Source: an uncultured Bacteroidales bacterium | GTDB lineage: Bacteria; Bacteroidota; Bacteroidia; Bacteroidales; Bacteroidaceae | Length of the DNA stretch: 39,303 nt | Assembly (NCBI GenBank): GCA_902802265.1 | Contig: CADCLN010000027.1 | Span: forward strand, 1 to 39,303 | Direction: 5' to 3' | Shown: positions 7,611 through 17,181 of the stretch, in pieces | How the letters are laid out: every line of letters begins with the position of its first letter | Position numbering within the stretch: the stretch's first letter is position 1 | Position numbers and translations under genes: made by a program | The notes under the pieces: generated by a model | Told to the model about the DNA's origin: nothing | The model's database searches: none | What the model saw: only the letters and a program-made list of their open reading frames with translations

Positions 7611-8465
7611 TTAGTTGTTCAAGGATGCATTCAGTGAATCTGCCAACTCCTCCAGTTCGCGACGTTCAGGCTGCGTGTAATTTGTGATGACACTTACCTC
7701 GCGCAATGTCTGGAACGGGGTGAACAGTCCCACCTTCAGCAGATAAGACATGCCGTCTGCCGAGTCGCCAATTTTCATAACATAGCCAATCGGGATGCCT
7801 GGTGGAAAAATGTCGCTATATCCATTCGTCTCCACCACTTCGTTCTTCTTCACTTTGGCATGACGCGGAATGCCCGTAACCCAAGTCACATCCACGCGTC
7901 CCCGCCGCCACTCCAATGTGCCGAAATACTCCGACCGGCGCAGCCGACAGCTGATTTTGCATTGCTCGTTCAATAATGGCATGACAATCGAATAGTGTGT
8001 TGAGACCAGATGTACCACACCCACTACGCCACGGCTGCACACCACACCCATTTCAGGCTTAATGCCGTCAGCCGATCCTCGGTTGATGGTAATCAGATTG
8101 TTGTTGCGATGCAACGTGGCATTTACTACCTGTGCGCTCACTAAGGAATACTCCAGGGGCAAACCATTGACCCGTTGAGTGGAGTTAGTCTCCACAGCCC
8201 GCAACTTCTCCCTCAGCACCACAATCTGCTTCCGCATCCGCTCATTATCTGCCTCCAGTTCGCGGTTCACTGTCTGCAACTGAAGGTAAGACGTCACGCT
8301 GCTAACAGCAGAGTAGATGGAACCCACCATGCCATTAGCAGTCGTAAAATAAACATGCTTCTGATAACCGTCAAAGCTGAACAGCCCCAACAGGCTGATA
8401 GCCTCTAACAGCAGAAAAACGAACCAGTGTTTATAGTGGACGAGAAAGTCAACCAGATTCTGCAT
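7611..8465 (-). CDS. mreC: Rod shape-determining protein MreC
   Basis: The 284-residue protein has one N-terminal membrane anchor (residues 13-30), then a coiled coil (about residues 64-93, with NRELEADNERMRKQI) and the paired beta domains of MreC. The segment NNLITINRGSADGIKPEMGVV is the family's most recognisable motif. MreC sits in the periplasm and activates the RodA-PBP2 pair. Its ATG directly abuts the mreB stop with no gap, which indicates translational coupling. Confidence 0.95.
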   Translation of the reverse strand: MQNLVDFLVHYKHWFVFLLLEAISLLGLFSFDGYQKHVYFTTANGMVGSIYSAVSSVTSYLQLQTVNRELEADNERMRKQIVVLREKLRAVETNSTQRVNGLPLEYSLVSAQVVNATLHRNNNLITINRGSADGIKPEMGVVCSRGVVGVVHLVSTHYSIVMPLLNEQCKISCRLRRSEYFGTLEWRRGRVDVTWVTGIPRHAKVKKNEVVETNGYSDIFPPGIPIGYVMKIGDSADGMSYLLKVGLFTPFQTLREVSVITNYTQPERRELEELADSLNASLNN

Positions 8466-9488
8466 TTATCGCATCAGGAACTGGAAGTTGTGCACATTCT
8501 TCAAAGCAATGCCCGTACCCTTAGCCACAGAGTGCAGCGGGTCGTCGTCCACGTGGAACGGAATCTTAATTTTATCTGTCAGACGTTTGTCCAGACCACG
8601 AATCAACGCACCGCCACCCGTCAACCAGATACCGTTCTTCACGATGTCGGCATACAGTTCAGGTGGTGTATGCTCCAGCGCCTGCAGCACGGCTGTCTCA
8701 ATCTTTGCAATGCTCTTGTCGATACAGTGAGCAATCTCCTGATAGCATACGCTGATCTCCATCGGCAGGGCCGTGATGCGGTTTGGTCCATGCACCAGAT
8801 AATCCTCAGGAGCATCGTTGCCCAAGTCTGTCAGCGCAGAACCCACATTAATCTTGATACGTTCAGCCATGCGCTCACTCACTTTCACATTGTGCTGATG
8901 GCTCATGTATTCCTGGATGTCGGCCGTAAATTCATCACCCGCAATACGGATGGAGTTGTTGCACACGATGCCACCCAGCGAGATGACGGCAATTTCCGTT
9001 GAACCACCGCCGATGTCAACCACCATGTTGCCCTCTGGAGCCTCCACGTCGATGCCACAACCGATAGCAGCAGCCATCGGCTCAAAAATCAGATACACAT
9101 CGCGTCCACCTGAATGTTCTGCACTGTCGCGCACAGCACGCAGTTCCACTTCTGTGGCACCCGAAGGTACACCAATCACCATGCGTAGCGATGGGGTGAA
9201 CAAGTGACGACCCGAATTGGCCATCTTGATAAGTCCGCGCATCATTTGTTCGCAGGCAAAGAAGTCTGCAATCACACCGTCCCTCAACGGACGGCACGTG
9301 CGAATGTTCTCATTCGTCTTTTCGTACATCATCTTTGCCTTGTTGCCTACGGCAATCATCTTGTTGTTATTCTTGTCGAGAGCAACCACCGATGGTTCAT
9401 CGACCACAATCTTGCCATTCGTCGTGATGATGGTGTTGGCCGTGCCGAGGTCCATCGCAATATCCTGTGTTAAAGAGAAAAATCCCAT
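8466..9488 (-). CDS. mreB: Rod shape-determining protein MreB (actin-like)
   Basis: The 340-residue protein has all actin-fold ATP-binding segments: AMDLGTANT (phosphate 1), VVDIGGGSTE (phosphate 2) and WLTGGGALIRGLD (adenosine). MreB forms membrane-bound filaments that direct the elongation machinery. The frame is open 15 nt further upstream to an ATG at 9503. I chose 9488 because homologues begin MGxFSxTQ followed by AMDLGTAN, as here with MGFFSLTQ. It is separated from the purH domain gene by 85 nt and is probably cotranscribed with it. Confidence 0.96.
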   Translation of the reverse strand: MGFFSLTQDIAMDLGTANTIITTNGKIVVDEPSVVALDKNNNKMIAVGNKAKMMYEKTNENIRTCRPLRDGVIADFFACEQMMRGLIKMANSGRHLFTPSLRMVIGVPSGATEVELRAVRDSAEHSGGRDVYLIFEPMAAAIGCGIDVEAPEGNMVVDIGGGSTEIAVISLGGIVCNNSIRIAGDEFTADIQEYMSHQHNVKVSERMAERIKINVGSALTDLGNDAPEDYLVHGPNRITALPMEISVCYQEIAHCIDKSIAKIETAVLQALEHTPPELYADIVKNGIWLTGGGALIRGLDKRLTDKIKIPFHVDDDPLHSVAKGTGIALKNVHNFQFLMR

Positions 9489-9568
9489 AGAAAAAATAAT
9501 CATTAACCATTCACAATTTGAGTTGTAGGTGAAAACACCGCTTGCTTACTGTGTCTTCTTGTTACTCC

Positions 9569-9601
9569 AATTGTTAATTGTTGATTGTTAATTGTGAATT
9601 A
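9569..9601. repeat. AT-rich repeat of the aattgttaatt type, inside the 3' end of the purH domain gene
   Basis: The motif TTGTTAATT occurs twice within about 20 bp, and the stretch ends in ATTGTGAATT, which recurs at 12745-12755. The repeat encodes the last eight residues and the stop of the neighbouring minus-strand gene. Confidence 0.6.
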
Positions 9602-10185
9602 AAATACTCATGTATAGCCGTATCATAATGGCTGCTCACGCCGAATGCACGCTCAGCAAACACCTTGCGCTGCGCCTTTGTAGTCACAGCCCCCTGCACC
9701 TTCAGCAAGTCTGTCAGCATCTGGTATTCAGCCTTGCTTGGCACAATTACTACATCGTTGAAGTTCTTGGCAGCCGCACGGATGAGGCTGATGCCGCCAA
9801 TGTCAATCTTCTCAATAATCGTCGGTTCGTCATTTGTGTTGGCAACCGTTTCCTCAAACGGATACAGATCCACCACCACAAGGTCAATTTCCGGAATCTC
9901 ATACTTTACCATCTCCTCGCGGTCACTCTCCAGTTCACGGCGCCCCAAAATGCCGCCGAACACCTTCGGGTGCAATGTCTTCACACGTCCGCCCAGAATT
10001 GATGGGTATGTTGTCAGGTTCTCTACCTTCTCACATGCATAGCCCAGACCTTCGATGAAAGCCTGTGTGCCGCCAGTTGACAGGAATTTTACGCCCTGCT
10101 TTGCCAGCTCGGCGAGCAATTCCTCCAGTCCGTCCTTATGAAATACCGAAATAAGTGCAGTTTTGATTTCTTTTTTGTCTGTCAT
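9574..10185 (-). CDS. Stand-alone IMP cyclohydrolase domain (PurH N-terminal half)
   Basis: The 203-residue protein matches the MGS-like N-terminal domain of bifunctional PurH: TALISVFHKDGLEEL, LSTGGTQAFIEGLG, GRVKTLHPKVFGGIL and IDIGGISLIRAAAKN. This domain closes the ring of formyl-AICAR to make IMP, the last step of purine synthesis. The usual C-terminal AICAR transformylase domain (about 300 residues) is absent. The protein stops at the domain border (AFGVSSHYDTAIHEYF), followed by eight residues encoded by an AT-rich repeat. The formyl-transfer step must therefore be supplied by another gene, for example a PurP-type or separate transformylase. It heads the mre operon. Confidence 0.9.
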   Translation of the reverse strand: MTDKKEIKTALISVFHKDGLEELLAELAKQGVKFLSTGGTQAFIEGLGYACEKVENLTTYPSILGGRVKTLHPKVFGGILGRRELESDREEMVKYEIPEIDLVVVDLYPFEETVANTNDEPTIIEKIDIGGISLIRAAAKNFNDVVIVPSKAEYQMLTDLLKVQGAVTTKAQRKVFAERAFGVSSHYDTAIHEYFNSQLTINN

Positions 10186-10277
10186 TCTTACTATTCCTTC
10201 CTTTAGTTCCTTTCTTTTTTACCTTAAAAAGTCGTGTTAAAAATAGCCCCATCTACGATGAGGTTAAAATTGAGCTG

Positions 10278-10285
10278 CAAAGGTA
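10278..10285 (-). promoter_or_regulatory. Promoter -7 box of the purH-mre operon
   Basis: TACCTTTG on the minus strand (CAAAGGTA on plus), 93 nt upstream of the purH-domain ATG. I see no good TTTG at the expected distance, so the match is partial. Confidence 0.5.
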
Positions 10286-10364
10286 CGAATTATTTGTCAT
10301 TCTTCATTTACATTTATCCATTTTTTTTGAAAATTTTTTTTCTTCTTCCCAAAGAGTGCAAAAT

Positions 10365-10410
10365 AAACCGTGGAACATTTGCAGCTTTTGAGACAAATGT
10401 TCCACAGTTT
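10365..10410 (-). terminator. Long hairpin, likely terminator of the NSS transporter operon
   Basis: GTGGAACATTTG (10370-10381) pairs perfectly with CAAATGTTCCAC (10394-10405) around a 12-nt loop. After one mismatch a further four pairs (AAAC/GTTT) extend the stem. On the minus strand it is followed by an AT-rich run. It lies about 200 nt after the transporter stop. Confidence 0.5.
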
Positions 10411-10610
10411 GTTGTCTATAATAGTTAATATTCAATTTAACGGAAGTTAAGTTTCGAAACGACAAGTGCTGTGTTTTGAATTTCAAACAGCAAAGTTTTG
10501 TCTCGAAAGTGTTTAATATATGTAAAAATGCAACTTGATATGGCGTGGAATAATGCTGGGATTGGATGGGGTGTTGATTTGTTCCACACTTTTCCCCAAT
10601 TACGCTTTTT

Positions 10611-11990
10611 TCAGTTCTTCAGAAAGTCAAAGGCTCCTAATTGGTCGAGGAAGACAAAAGCGATGGCAAGGGGGGCAATATAGCGCAGGGAGAAGATGAG
10701 GGCTTTGAAGTAGGGGGTGCGCAAGTCGCCGCCGTTGCTGATTTCGTCTCGGTAAAGCTGTCGGTCGAGTTTCCAGCCAGCAAAGATGCTGATAAACATG
10801 CCACCGAGAGGCAGGAGCACTGTGCCTGAAAAGTCGTCGAAGAGGGTGAAAATATTGCGATGGAAGAGTTGAACGCCGGCCAGTGGTCCAAAAGAGAGGG
10901 AGCAACAGAGGCCCAGCAAGAGCACCGTGAGGGTGATGATGAGGGTACCTTTGTGGCGTGACAGGTGGAATTCTTCGGTGATGTAGGCGGTGGCTACTTC
11001 GTGAAGCGACATGGCACTGGTGAGGGCGGCCACGAAGAGCAGGAAGTAGAAGAGGGTAGAGAAAATGGTGGCAATCAGTCCGCCTGCACCAAAGGCTTGC
11101 TGGAAGACGTTAGGCAGGGAAATGAAAGTGAGACTGGCTCCTGCGCCTACTTCGTTGGGATTCATGCCAATGTTGAACACGGAGGGGAAAATGATGAAGC
11201 CTGCCATAATGGCGATGAGGGTGTCGATGAGGGCTACGTGGGTAGCTGTCTTTGCCAGGGGAGTCTTCTTGTCGAAGTAGCTGGCGTAGGTACAGAGGCA
11301 GCCCATGCCGAGGCTGAGAGAGAAGAAGGCTTGTCCCATAGCAGCAAGGATGACGCTGCTGTTGACTTTTGACCAGTCGGGGCGAAGCAAAAATTCAATG
11401 CCTGCGGCGGCTCCTGGCAGCAAGATGGAACAGATGGTGAGCACCAGTGTGATAATGAACAGGGTGGGCATCATGATTTTTGAAAAACGCTCGATGCCCG
11501 ACTGTACACCTCTGGTGATAATCAAGTGTGTAATTCCGATGAAGAGGATGAACCAGAGCGAGGGAAGCCAGGGATTGGCCGTGAATTTCTCAAAGATGTT
11601 GGCAAACTCTGTGGCTGGCACATCGGCAAAGGCGTTGGACAGGGAGAGCCAAGTGTAGTGCATGGTCCAGCCGCCGACTACGCCATAGTAGCAAAGGATA
11701 AACCAGCCTGTGAAGACGCCCAGTCTGCCGACCCATCGCCACGGGCTGCCGTCGCTGAGAATGCGGTAGGCGCCTGCGGTGTTGCTGTGGGTATAGCGAC
11801 CAATGAGGAATTCGCTAATCATGATGGGCAAGCCGAGCAGGATGATACATATTATATATATGATAATAAAGGCTGCTCCGCCGTTCTGGCCTGTCTCAAT
11901 GGGGAATCGCCAGATGTTGCCCAGCCCTACGGCTGAACCAGCTGCGGCGAGGATGGTTCCCAGTTTGCTTCCGAAGTTTTCTCTGTTCAT
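10611..11990 (-). CDS. Sodium-dependent transporter, neurotransmitter:sodium symporter family
   Basis: The 459-residue protein has the LeuT/SNF signature at its N-terminus: GSAVGLGNIWRFP followed by NGGAAF. This forms helix 1 and the unwound sodium and substrate site. About eleven or twelve hydrophobic helices follow. Bacterial members import amino acids such as Leu, Trp or Tyr with sodium; the substrate here cannot be read from sequence. Its ATG overlaps the stop of the nitroreductase gene by one base (TAATG), so it is translationally coupled as the last gene of the ribBA-aspC string. Confidence 0.93.
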   Translation of the reverse strand: MNRENFGSKLGTILAAAGSAVGLGNIWRFPIETGQNGGAAFIIIYIICIILLGLPIMISEFLIGRYTHSNTAGAYRILSDGSPWRWVGRLGVFTGWFILCYYGVVGGWTMHYTWLSLSNAFADVPATEFANIFEKFTANPWLPSLWFILFIGITHLIITRGVQSGIERFSKIMMPTLFIITLVLTICSILLPGAAAGIEFLLRPDWSKVNSSVILAAMGQAFFSLSLGMGCLCTYASYFDKKTPLAKTATHVALIDTLIAIMAGFIIFPSVFNIGMNPNEVGAGASLTFISLPNVFQQAFGAGGLIATIFSTLFYFLLFVAALTSAMSLHEVATAYITEEFHLSRHKGTLIITLTVLLLGLCCSLSFGPLAGVQLFHRNIFTLFDDFSGTVLLPLGGMFISIFAGWKLDRQLYRDEISNGGDLRTPYFKALIFSLRYIAPLAIAFVFLDQLGAFDFLKN

Positions 11991-12724
11991 TACATAAATC
12001 CTTGTAGGTGCAGGGCTTCGAGCAAGCCTTTCGACATGGCTTCGTTGTCCTTGCGGGTGTAGCGACAGTCGGTAAAGACTTGGGCGAGGTTTTGCTTATG
12101 GTTGATTTCTACAAAGTTGCGGTTTTCTTCCAACGATTCTTTGTAGGCGTAGATTTGCCGGATGGTGTCGTCGTCAGCATCGTTGTAGGTTTCTTCGTGG
12201 ATGAGGGTTTCGATGTCAAGACGGTCGGGCTGCATGGGGTCTTCGTTGGGCCAACCCACAGTGATGGTGGCTACGGGGAAGGTGAGCATAGGTAGCTGGA
12301 GGGCGCTGATGACCCCTTTGGGGTTATAGACGGTGGTGCCCAGAAAGCAGGTGCCCAGTCCGGCTTCTTCGGCTAATGTGCAGAAATTCTGACAGAAGAG
12401 CAAGGTGTCAGTGGCTGCATTGAGGAAGGAAAGCAGATTGTCGTAGCCGGCATTGGCGTCGGAAAGGTCGCACCAGCGGGTGAAGCGGCGAAAGTCTGCC
12501 ACGAAGGTAAGCACGACTGGGGCTCCCGTCACCATAGGTTGGTTGAAGTGGAGGGGTGCGAGGGCGGCTTTGCCTTCTTCGGAGCGTGTCTCGATGACGC
12601 TGTAGAGCTGCATGTTGCCCATGGTGGCTGCTCTGGATGCAGTGCCCAAAAGACCATGGATGAGGGTTTTGTCCACATCCGTGGCCTTGTATTTGCGTAT
12701 GGTTTTACGGTCGGAGATTTTCAA
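11990..12724 (-). CDS. Nitroreductase-family flavoprotein (NfsA/FRP-like)
   Basis: The 244-residue protein has the nitroreductase fold signature: RKTIRKYK at the N-terminus (Arg and Ser/Thr contact FMN phosphate), SRAATMGNMQLYS near residues 30-42, and EEAGLGTCFLGT in the middle. The long C-terminal region resembles NfsA-type FMN-dependent NAD(P)H oxidoreductases. The start must be TTG at 12722-12724: there is no ATG upstream before the preceding gene's stop, and the next Met (residue 35) would remove the FMN-binding segment. The TTG lies in an AT-rich repeat. The physiological substrate is unknown. It lies 28 nt after aspC and overlaps the next gene by one base. Confidence 0.85.
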   Translation of the reverse strand: MKISDRKTIRKYKATDVDKTLIHGLLGTASRAATMGNMQLYSVIETRSEEGKAALAPLHFNQPMVTGAPVVLTFVADFRRFTRWCDLSDANAGYDNLLSFLNAATDTLLFCQNFCTLAEEAGLGTCFLGTTVYNPKGVISALQLPMLTFPVATITVGWPNEDPMQPDRLDIETLIHEETYNDADDDTIRQIYAYKESLEENRNFVEINHKQNLAQVFTDCRYTRKDNEAMSKGLLEALHLQGFM

Positions 12725-12752
12725 TTGTGGATAATGTGTTGTGAATTGTGAA

Positions 12753-13946
12753 TTATTTTAACTTGCTCAGTGTTTCTTTGATTCGCTTCATGGCTTCGAT
12801 GATATTCTCGTCGCTGGTGGCGTAGCTCATGCGGAAACATTCGGGACTGCCGAAAGCGTCACCGCCGACGGTGGCTACATGACCCACTTCAAGGAGGTAC
12901 ATGGCGAAGTCGGTTGAGTTCTGGATGGTGCGATTGCCATCGGTCTTACCAAAATAGCTGGAACACTTGGGGAAGAGGTAGAAGGCTCCCTGTGGATTGT
13001 TTACCTCCAGCCCTGGAATTTCTTTTGCCAGGCGGACAATGAGGTTTTTGCGGCGCTCAAAAGCTTGGCGCATATCTTCGACGCACTGCTGGTCGCCGGA
13101 AAAGGCAGCTTCGGCAGCTTTCTGCGAAACGGAACAGGGACCGCTGGTGTATTGGCCTTGCAATTTGTTGCAGCCCTTGACAATCCATTCGGGGGCAGCG
13201 ATGAAGCCGATACGCCAACCCGTCATGGCGTAGGCTTTGCTGACACCGTTGATGACCACTGTGCGGTCTTTGATGTCGGGAAAGCTTGCCATCGAGGCGT
13301 GTGCTCCGACATAGTTGATGTGTTCGTAGATTTCGTCGGCAATGACAATGATGCGTTCATGCTTGAGGAGTATGTTTTTCAGTGCTTCCAATTCTGCCTG
13401 GCTATAGACGGAGCCTGTGGGGTTGCTGGGTGAACACAGAATCAGTGCACGGGTCTTGGGTGTGATGGCGGCTTCAAGTTGTGCAGGTGTAATCTTAAAG
13501 TCTTGTTCGATGGGTGCTTCGATGAAGACGGGTGTACCTTCTGCCAACAGCACCATCTGTGGGTAGCTGACCCAGTAGGGGGCTGGAATAATGACTTCGT
13601 CGCCAGCGTTGACCAGTGCCATGATTGTGTTGCAGACAGACTGCTTGGCACCATTGGAGCAGAGAATTTGGCTGGGTTTGTAGTCCAGTCCGTTCTCGTT
13701 TTTGAGTTTGTTGACGATGGCTTGTTTCAATTCCGGATAGCCTGGCACAGGGCTGTAGCGGCTCCAGTTTTCTTCTACGGCCTTGATGGCTGCGGCTTTG
13801 ATGTGGTCGGGGGTGTTAAAGTCGGGTTCGCCAACCGACATGTTGATGATGTCGATGCCTTGTGCCTTGAGTTCTGAACTCTTCTGGCTCATTGCCAGTG
13901 TTGCACTGGGTGACAGACGGTTAAGTCTTTCTGAAAGATTTTCCAT
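12753..13946 (-). CDS. aspC: Aspartate aminotransferase (class I, subgroup 1-gamma type)
   Basis: The 397-residue PLP enzyme has every main hallmark: VGEPDFNTP near residue 38, NPTG at 175-178, DEIYE at 204-208, and SKAYAMTGWRIG with the Schiff-base lysine Lys237. It transfers the amino group between aspartate and 2-oxoglutarate; relatives in this subgroup sometimes act on prephenate as well. It lies 29 nt after ribBA and 28 nt before the nitroreductase, in one transcription unit. Length and motifs are normal. The symbol is by function, as subgroup naming varies. Confidence 0.92.
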   Translation of the reverse strand: MENLSERLNRLSPSATLAMSQKSSELKAQGIDIINMSVGEPDFNTPDHIKAAAIKAVEENWSRYSPVPGYPELKQAIVNKLKNENGLDYKPSQILCSNGAKQSVCNTIMALVNAGDEVIIPAPYWVSYPQMVLLAEGTPVFIEAPIEQDFKITPAQLEAAITPKTRALILCSPSNPTGSVYSQAELEALKNILLKHERIIVIADEIYEHINYVGAHASMASFPDIKDRTVVINGVSKAYAMTGWRIGFIAAPEWIVKGCNKLQGQYTSGPCSVSQKAAEAAFSGDQQCVEDMRQAFERRKNLIVRLAKEIPGLEVNNPQGAFYLFPKCSSYFGKTDGNRTIQNSTDFAMYLLEVGHVATVGGDAFGSPECFRMSYATSDENIIEAMKRIKETLSKLK

Positions 13947-13975
13947 TGTTTTGTGTTGTTATTTTTTTCGTTTGT

Positions 13976-15184
13976 TTATTTGTTCAAATGCAAAGTGTGG
14001 CCCATGCGTTCCTTCTTGGTGCGGAGATAACGCTCGTTGAAGGGGTTAGGGGTGATTTCGATGGGAACATTCTCCACAATTTCCAGGCCGTAGCCTTCCA
14101 GACCGATACGCTTGGTAGGATTGTTGGTGAGCAAGCGCAATTTGTGGATGTTCAGTTCTCGCAGGATTTGTGCACCAACACCGTAGTCACGAAGGTCGGG
14201 GTCGAAACCTAAGTGGATGTTGGCATCCACGGTGTCGTCGCCCTCTTCTTGCAGACGATAGGCGGCAATCTTGTTCATCAGTCCGATGCCTCTGCCTTCC
14301 TGAATGAGATAGACGATAGCTCCCTTTCCTTCCTTTTCAATGAGTTGCATGGATTTGTGGAGCTGTTCGCCACAGTCGCAACGCTGACTGCTGAAGATGT
14401 CGCCCGTGGCACAGCTGGAGTGCATACGTACCAAGATGGGTTCATCAGCTTTCCATTCCCCCTTGATGAGTGCAATGTGTTCCAACCCATTGCTTTTCTG
14501 GCGGAAGGGAATGATGCGGAAGTGTCCGTAAGCAGTGGGCATATCGGCTTCCACACCTTTTTCCACGAGGCTTTCCTTCTGCAAACGATAAGCGATGAGG
14601 TCCTTTATTTGAATAAGTTTCAGTCCTAACGTCTTTGCCTTTTCAACGAGTTGTGGCATACGAGCCATGGTGCCGTCTTCGTTTAGAATCTCAATCAAAG
14701 CGGCAGCGGGTCGAAGTCCTGCTAGTCGAGCCAAATCGATGGCCGCCTCGGTGTGTCCGCTGCGGCGAAGCACTCCGCCGTCTTGAGCATAGAGCGGATT
14801 GATGTGGCCAGGACGTCCGAAATCGGCAGGTTTCGCTTTTGGGTTTGCCAGCCACTGAATGGTGGCAGCACGGTCGTAAGCACTGACTCCCGTTGTACAC
14901 CCTTCCAGTTTATCGACAGTTACGGTGAACGGCGTGCCCAGCATCGATGTGTTTTCCTCCACTTGGTGCGGCAGTTCCAATTCCTTGGCACGAGCCATAG
15001 TGATGGGGGCACAAAGTACACCACGCCCTTCACGCAGCATGAAATTCACCTTTTCGGGTGTGATGAGTTCTGCTGGTGTGATGAAATCGCCTTCATTCTC
15101 ACGGTCTTCGTCATCGACGACAACGACGAACTTCCCCTGTCGGAAGTCCTCAATGGCTTCCTCTATGGTGCTAAATTGTATCAT
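13976..15184 (-). CDS. ribBA: Bifunctional DHBP synthase / GTP cyclohydrolase II (riboflavin synthesis)
   Basis: The 402-residue protein has two domains. Residues 1-205 are 3,4-dihydroxy-2-butanone-4-phosphate synthase ([11 protein letters not shown] at 24-34 for metal and substrate binding, GRPGHINPL at 123-131). Residues 210-402 are GTP cyclohydrolase II, with zinc ligands Cys258, Cys269 and Cys271 in [17 protein letters not shown], and the [11 protein letters not shown] loop. It catalyses both entry steps of riboflavin synthesis. Its ATG lies 14 nt inside the 3' end of the upstream LptF/LptG gene. The downstream flavoprotein nitroreductase would use the end product, though that link is only positional. 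Confidence 0.96.
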   Translation of the reverse strand: MIQFSTIEEAIEDFRQGKFVVVVDDEDRENEGDFITPAELITPEKVNFMLREGRGVLCAPITMARAKELELPHQVEENTSMLGTPFTVTVDKLEGCTTGVSAYDRAATIQWLANPKAKPADFGRPGHINPLYAQDGGVLRRSGHTEAAIDLARLAGLRPAAALIEILNEDGTMARMPQLVEKAKTLGLKLIQIKDLIAYRLQKESLVEKGVEADMPTAYGHFRIIPFRQKSNGLEHIALIKGEWKADEPILVRMHSSCATGDIFSSQRCDCGEQLHKSMQLIEKEGKGAIVYLIQEGRGIGLMNKIAAYRLQEEGDDTVDANIHLGFDPDLRDYGVGAQILRELNIHKLRLLTNNPTKRIGLEGYGLEIVENVPIEITPNPFNERYLRTKKERMGHTLHLNK

Positions 15185-17087
15185 GTTTCGAAAGATTTTC
15201 TAGCAAATCAGATATTTCAGTATCTTTAGGAACCTGTTGTTCCAGTATTTCATTGCAGCGTTCCTCCAATGTCTCACTCACTCGGATGACCTGCTTCAGG
15301 TCACGAGCAATGCGGCGATAGTACCGGAACGATTCGATGTCGAGTATAGGCATTCTGTTGAGTTGCAGCAATATCTGTCTGTCTCGTGAGTTTGACAGTG
15401 CATCGACCACATACTCTACTGTGTTGTCAATCCGCACAATCTGCTCATCACGCTTCTTCGTGAAGACCAGACGCAGAATCTCTGGCAGATGGAAGAACTT
15501 ATGCTGTTTGTGATATGCTCGGCTTTCCTTGATGAGGTTGTTCAGGATGCCAGCCAGAATGACGTAGTCGGGGTCGTTGATGATGACCTCCTTCTTGCTG
15601 ATATGTCGTTTCTGGCGGATACCCAAAGATTTGCGGAAAGCAGAAACATAGGCATCTTTATTGAACACCACAGAGTCGTTGTTCGACTTTACTGTGAAGA
15701 ACAGTCCCAACGGAGCCATCACAAACGTGCTTACCCACATGCCAAACCACACGGGGATGCTACCCTCACGTCCCACCTTCATGCCTGAATTGTTGATGAT
15801 ATAATAAAAGATAAAGATGATGACCGAGATGACCACAGGCATACCCAGTCCACCCTTACGGATGATGGCACCCAGCGGAGCGCCGATGAAGAAGAACAGC
15901 AGACAGCTCAGCGCCATGGTGAACTTCTGCCACAGAGCAATCCAGTGGCGGCGAATCATGGTGTTGGCATACCGCATCAAGTCCCCCTTGTAGTCTGTGT
16001 CCATCTGTAATATGCTCGTTTTCTGCATCGCAGAGAACACAGCCCGTTGCTTAGCAATAGCATCCAGCCGTTGGAACATGCTGTCAATGTTGAGTGTGTC
16101 GTTCTCGACATGTTTTACGTTTTCTGGGGTTAGGTTCTCCACCTTTCCCGTTTCGTAATTGCGACGACGAGCCATCGTACTGTTGGAAACGAACAGCGGA
16201 CCACAGCGCATATCATCATAAAACGAATGTCCCACACTGTCGTAATATGTTTCCAGCGAATCAATCGACGTCAACAGATGCTTGATGTTCTTCGCGCCCT
16301 CGTTGTCTTTGAAATTCTCTTCCTCCACCAGATTGAAGTTCGTGTCGAAATCAATCAGCACATCCTTCATGACGAAAGTCTCCCGTCGGTAAGGCACATT
16401 TCGAGCCTGTACCGCAGAATTGTTCAGATTCTCAAACTGTTCGCCATTCCATAGGTGCAGCAACAAGTGCATCTTGTCATAGCTGGTCTCCAGACGTCCT
16501 GAGTCTGCAAGGATGATGTGCGCATTGTTCACCCCGTCCTTCATGTTGTAGATAATCAGTCCGTAGAGCATACCCGTCTCCTTGTCTTTTTTGTCCACAT
16601 ACATGTTCACCGACTGGATGCCGTCGTAGAACACCCCTTCGGGGATGTCCAGTTCAGGCGACTTCGCACGCATTGAGAAGAGCAACTGTCGCAGTTTCAC
16701 TTCTGACATCGGAGCCACATTGTCTTGGAAATAGAACGAAGCCAGTGCCAACAGCACATTCACCACAATCAGCGGACGCAGCACCCGAATCAGCGGAATG
16801 CCGGCAGCCTTCATCGACAGCAACTCCAAGCGCTCGCCCATGTTGCCAAACGAAATCAGCGAAGCCAGCAAGATGGCAAGTGGCAAGGCCAGCGGAACCA
16901 AAGTCTCGCCTGAATAGAATAGAAACTGCGCCAACACCATCATCGACAGTCCCTTGCCAATCAGCTCATCTACGTAACGCCACAAAAACTGCATCATCAC
17001 GACGAAAAGGCTGATACAAAAAGTACCAGCAAACAGCGTGAGGAAATTCTTCACCACAAAGATGTCAAGTCGCTTGATGAAACGCAT
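15171..17087 (-). CDS. LptF/LptG-family lipopolysaccharide export permease
   Basis: The 638-residue protein is of the YjgP/YjgQ family. Three or four N-terminal helices ([17 protein letters not shown] onward) are followed by the family motif [15 protein letters not shown], a periplasmic beta domain (about residues 105-370), and three more helices. LptF/LptG form the inner-membrane channel that lifts LPS toward LptC and LptA. Homologues in Proteobacteria have about 360 residues; here a cytoplasmic tail of about 170 residues follows the last helix, rich in charged residues and helical. I chose the Met at 17085-17087: the frame is open to 17129, but that stretch contains the promoter's TACCTTTG. 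It overlaps ribBA by 14 nt. Confidence 0.9.
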   Translation of the reverse strand: MRFIKRLDIFVVKNFLTLFAGTFCISLFVVMMQFLWRYVDELIGKGLSMMVLAQFLFYSGETLVPLALPLAILLASLISFGNMGERLELLSMKAAGIPLIRVLRPLIVVNVLLALASFYFQDNVAPMSEVKLRQLLFSMRAKSPELDIPEGVFYDGIQSVNMYVDKKDKETGMLYGLIIYNMKDGVNNAHIILADSGRLETSYDKMHLLLHLWNGEQFENLNNSAVQARNVPYRRETFVMKDVLIDFDTNFNLVEEENFKDNEGAKNIKHLLTSIDSLETYYDSVGHSFYDDMRCGPLFVSNSTMARRRNYETGKVENLTPENVKHVENDTLNIDSMFQRLDAIAKQRAVFSAMQKTSILQMDTDYKGDLMRYANTMIRRHWIALWQKFTMALSCLLFFFIGAPLGAIIRKGGLGMPVVISVIIFIFYYIINNSGMKVGREGSIPVWFGMWVSTFVMAPLGLFFTVKSNNDSVVFNKDAYVSAFRKSLGIRQKRHISKKEVIINDPDYVILAGILNNLIKESRAYHKQHKFFHLPEILRLVFTKKRDEQIVRIDNTVEYVVDALSNSRDRQILLQLNRMPILDIESFRYYRRIARDLKQVIRVSETLEERCNEILEQQVPKDTEISDLLENLSKHDTI

Positions 17088-17106
17088 CTTTTGAAAAAAA
17101 TCGCTG

Positions 17107-17114
17107 CAAAGGTA
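17107..17114 (-). promoter_or_regulatory. Promoter -7 box of the lptF-ribBA-aspC operon
   Basis: TACCTTTG on the minus strand, 20 nt before the chosen ATG. The -33 box is not obvious. The matching prfB box lies about 45 nt away on the other strand, so the two promoters are back to back. Confidence 0.55.
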
Positions 17115-17157
17115 AGAATTTTTTCTCATTATTCATCCTCCATTCGTCATTTTTTCT

Positions 17158-17165
17158 TATCTTTG
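17158..17165 (+). promoter_or_regulatory. Promoter -7 box of prfB
   Basis: TATCTTTG, 16 nt before the prfB ATG, fits TAnnTTTG. No clear TTTG is found at the usual spacing. Confidence 0.5.
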
Positions 17166-17181
17166 CGCCCAAAATACCCTT

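Larger units (their letters stand above)
10186..10610. other. Gene-free stretch: purH-domain promoter box and a hairpin
   Basis: No credible gene is present. The minus-strand box TACCTTTG at 10278-10285 probably serves the purH-mre operon; its -33 box is unclear. A stable hairpin at 10365-10410 may end the upstream minus-strand operon. The remainder (about 10411-10610) is AT-rich and shows nothing recognisable. Confidence 0.6.
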
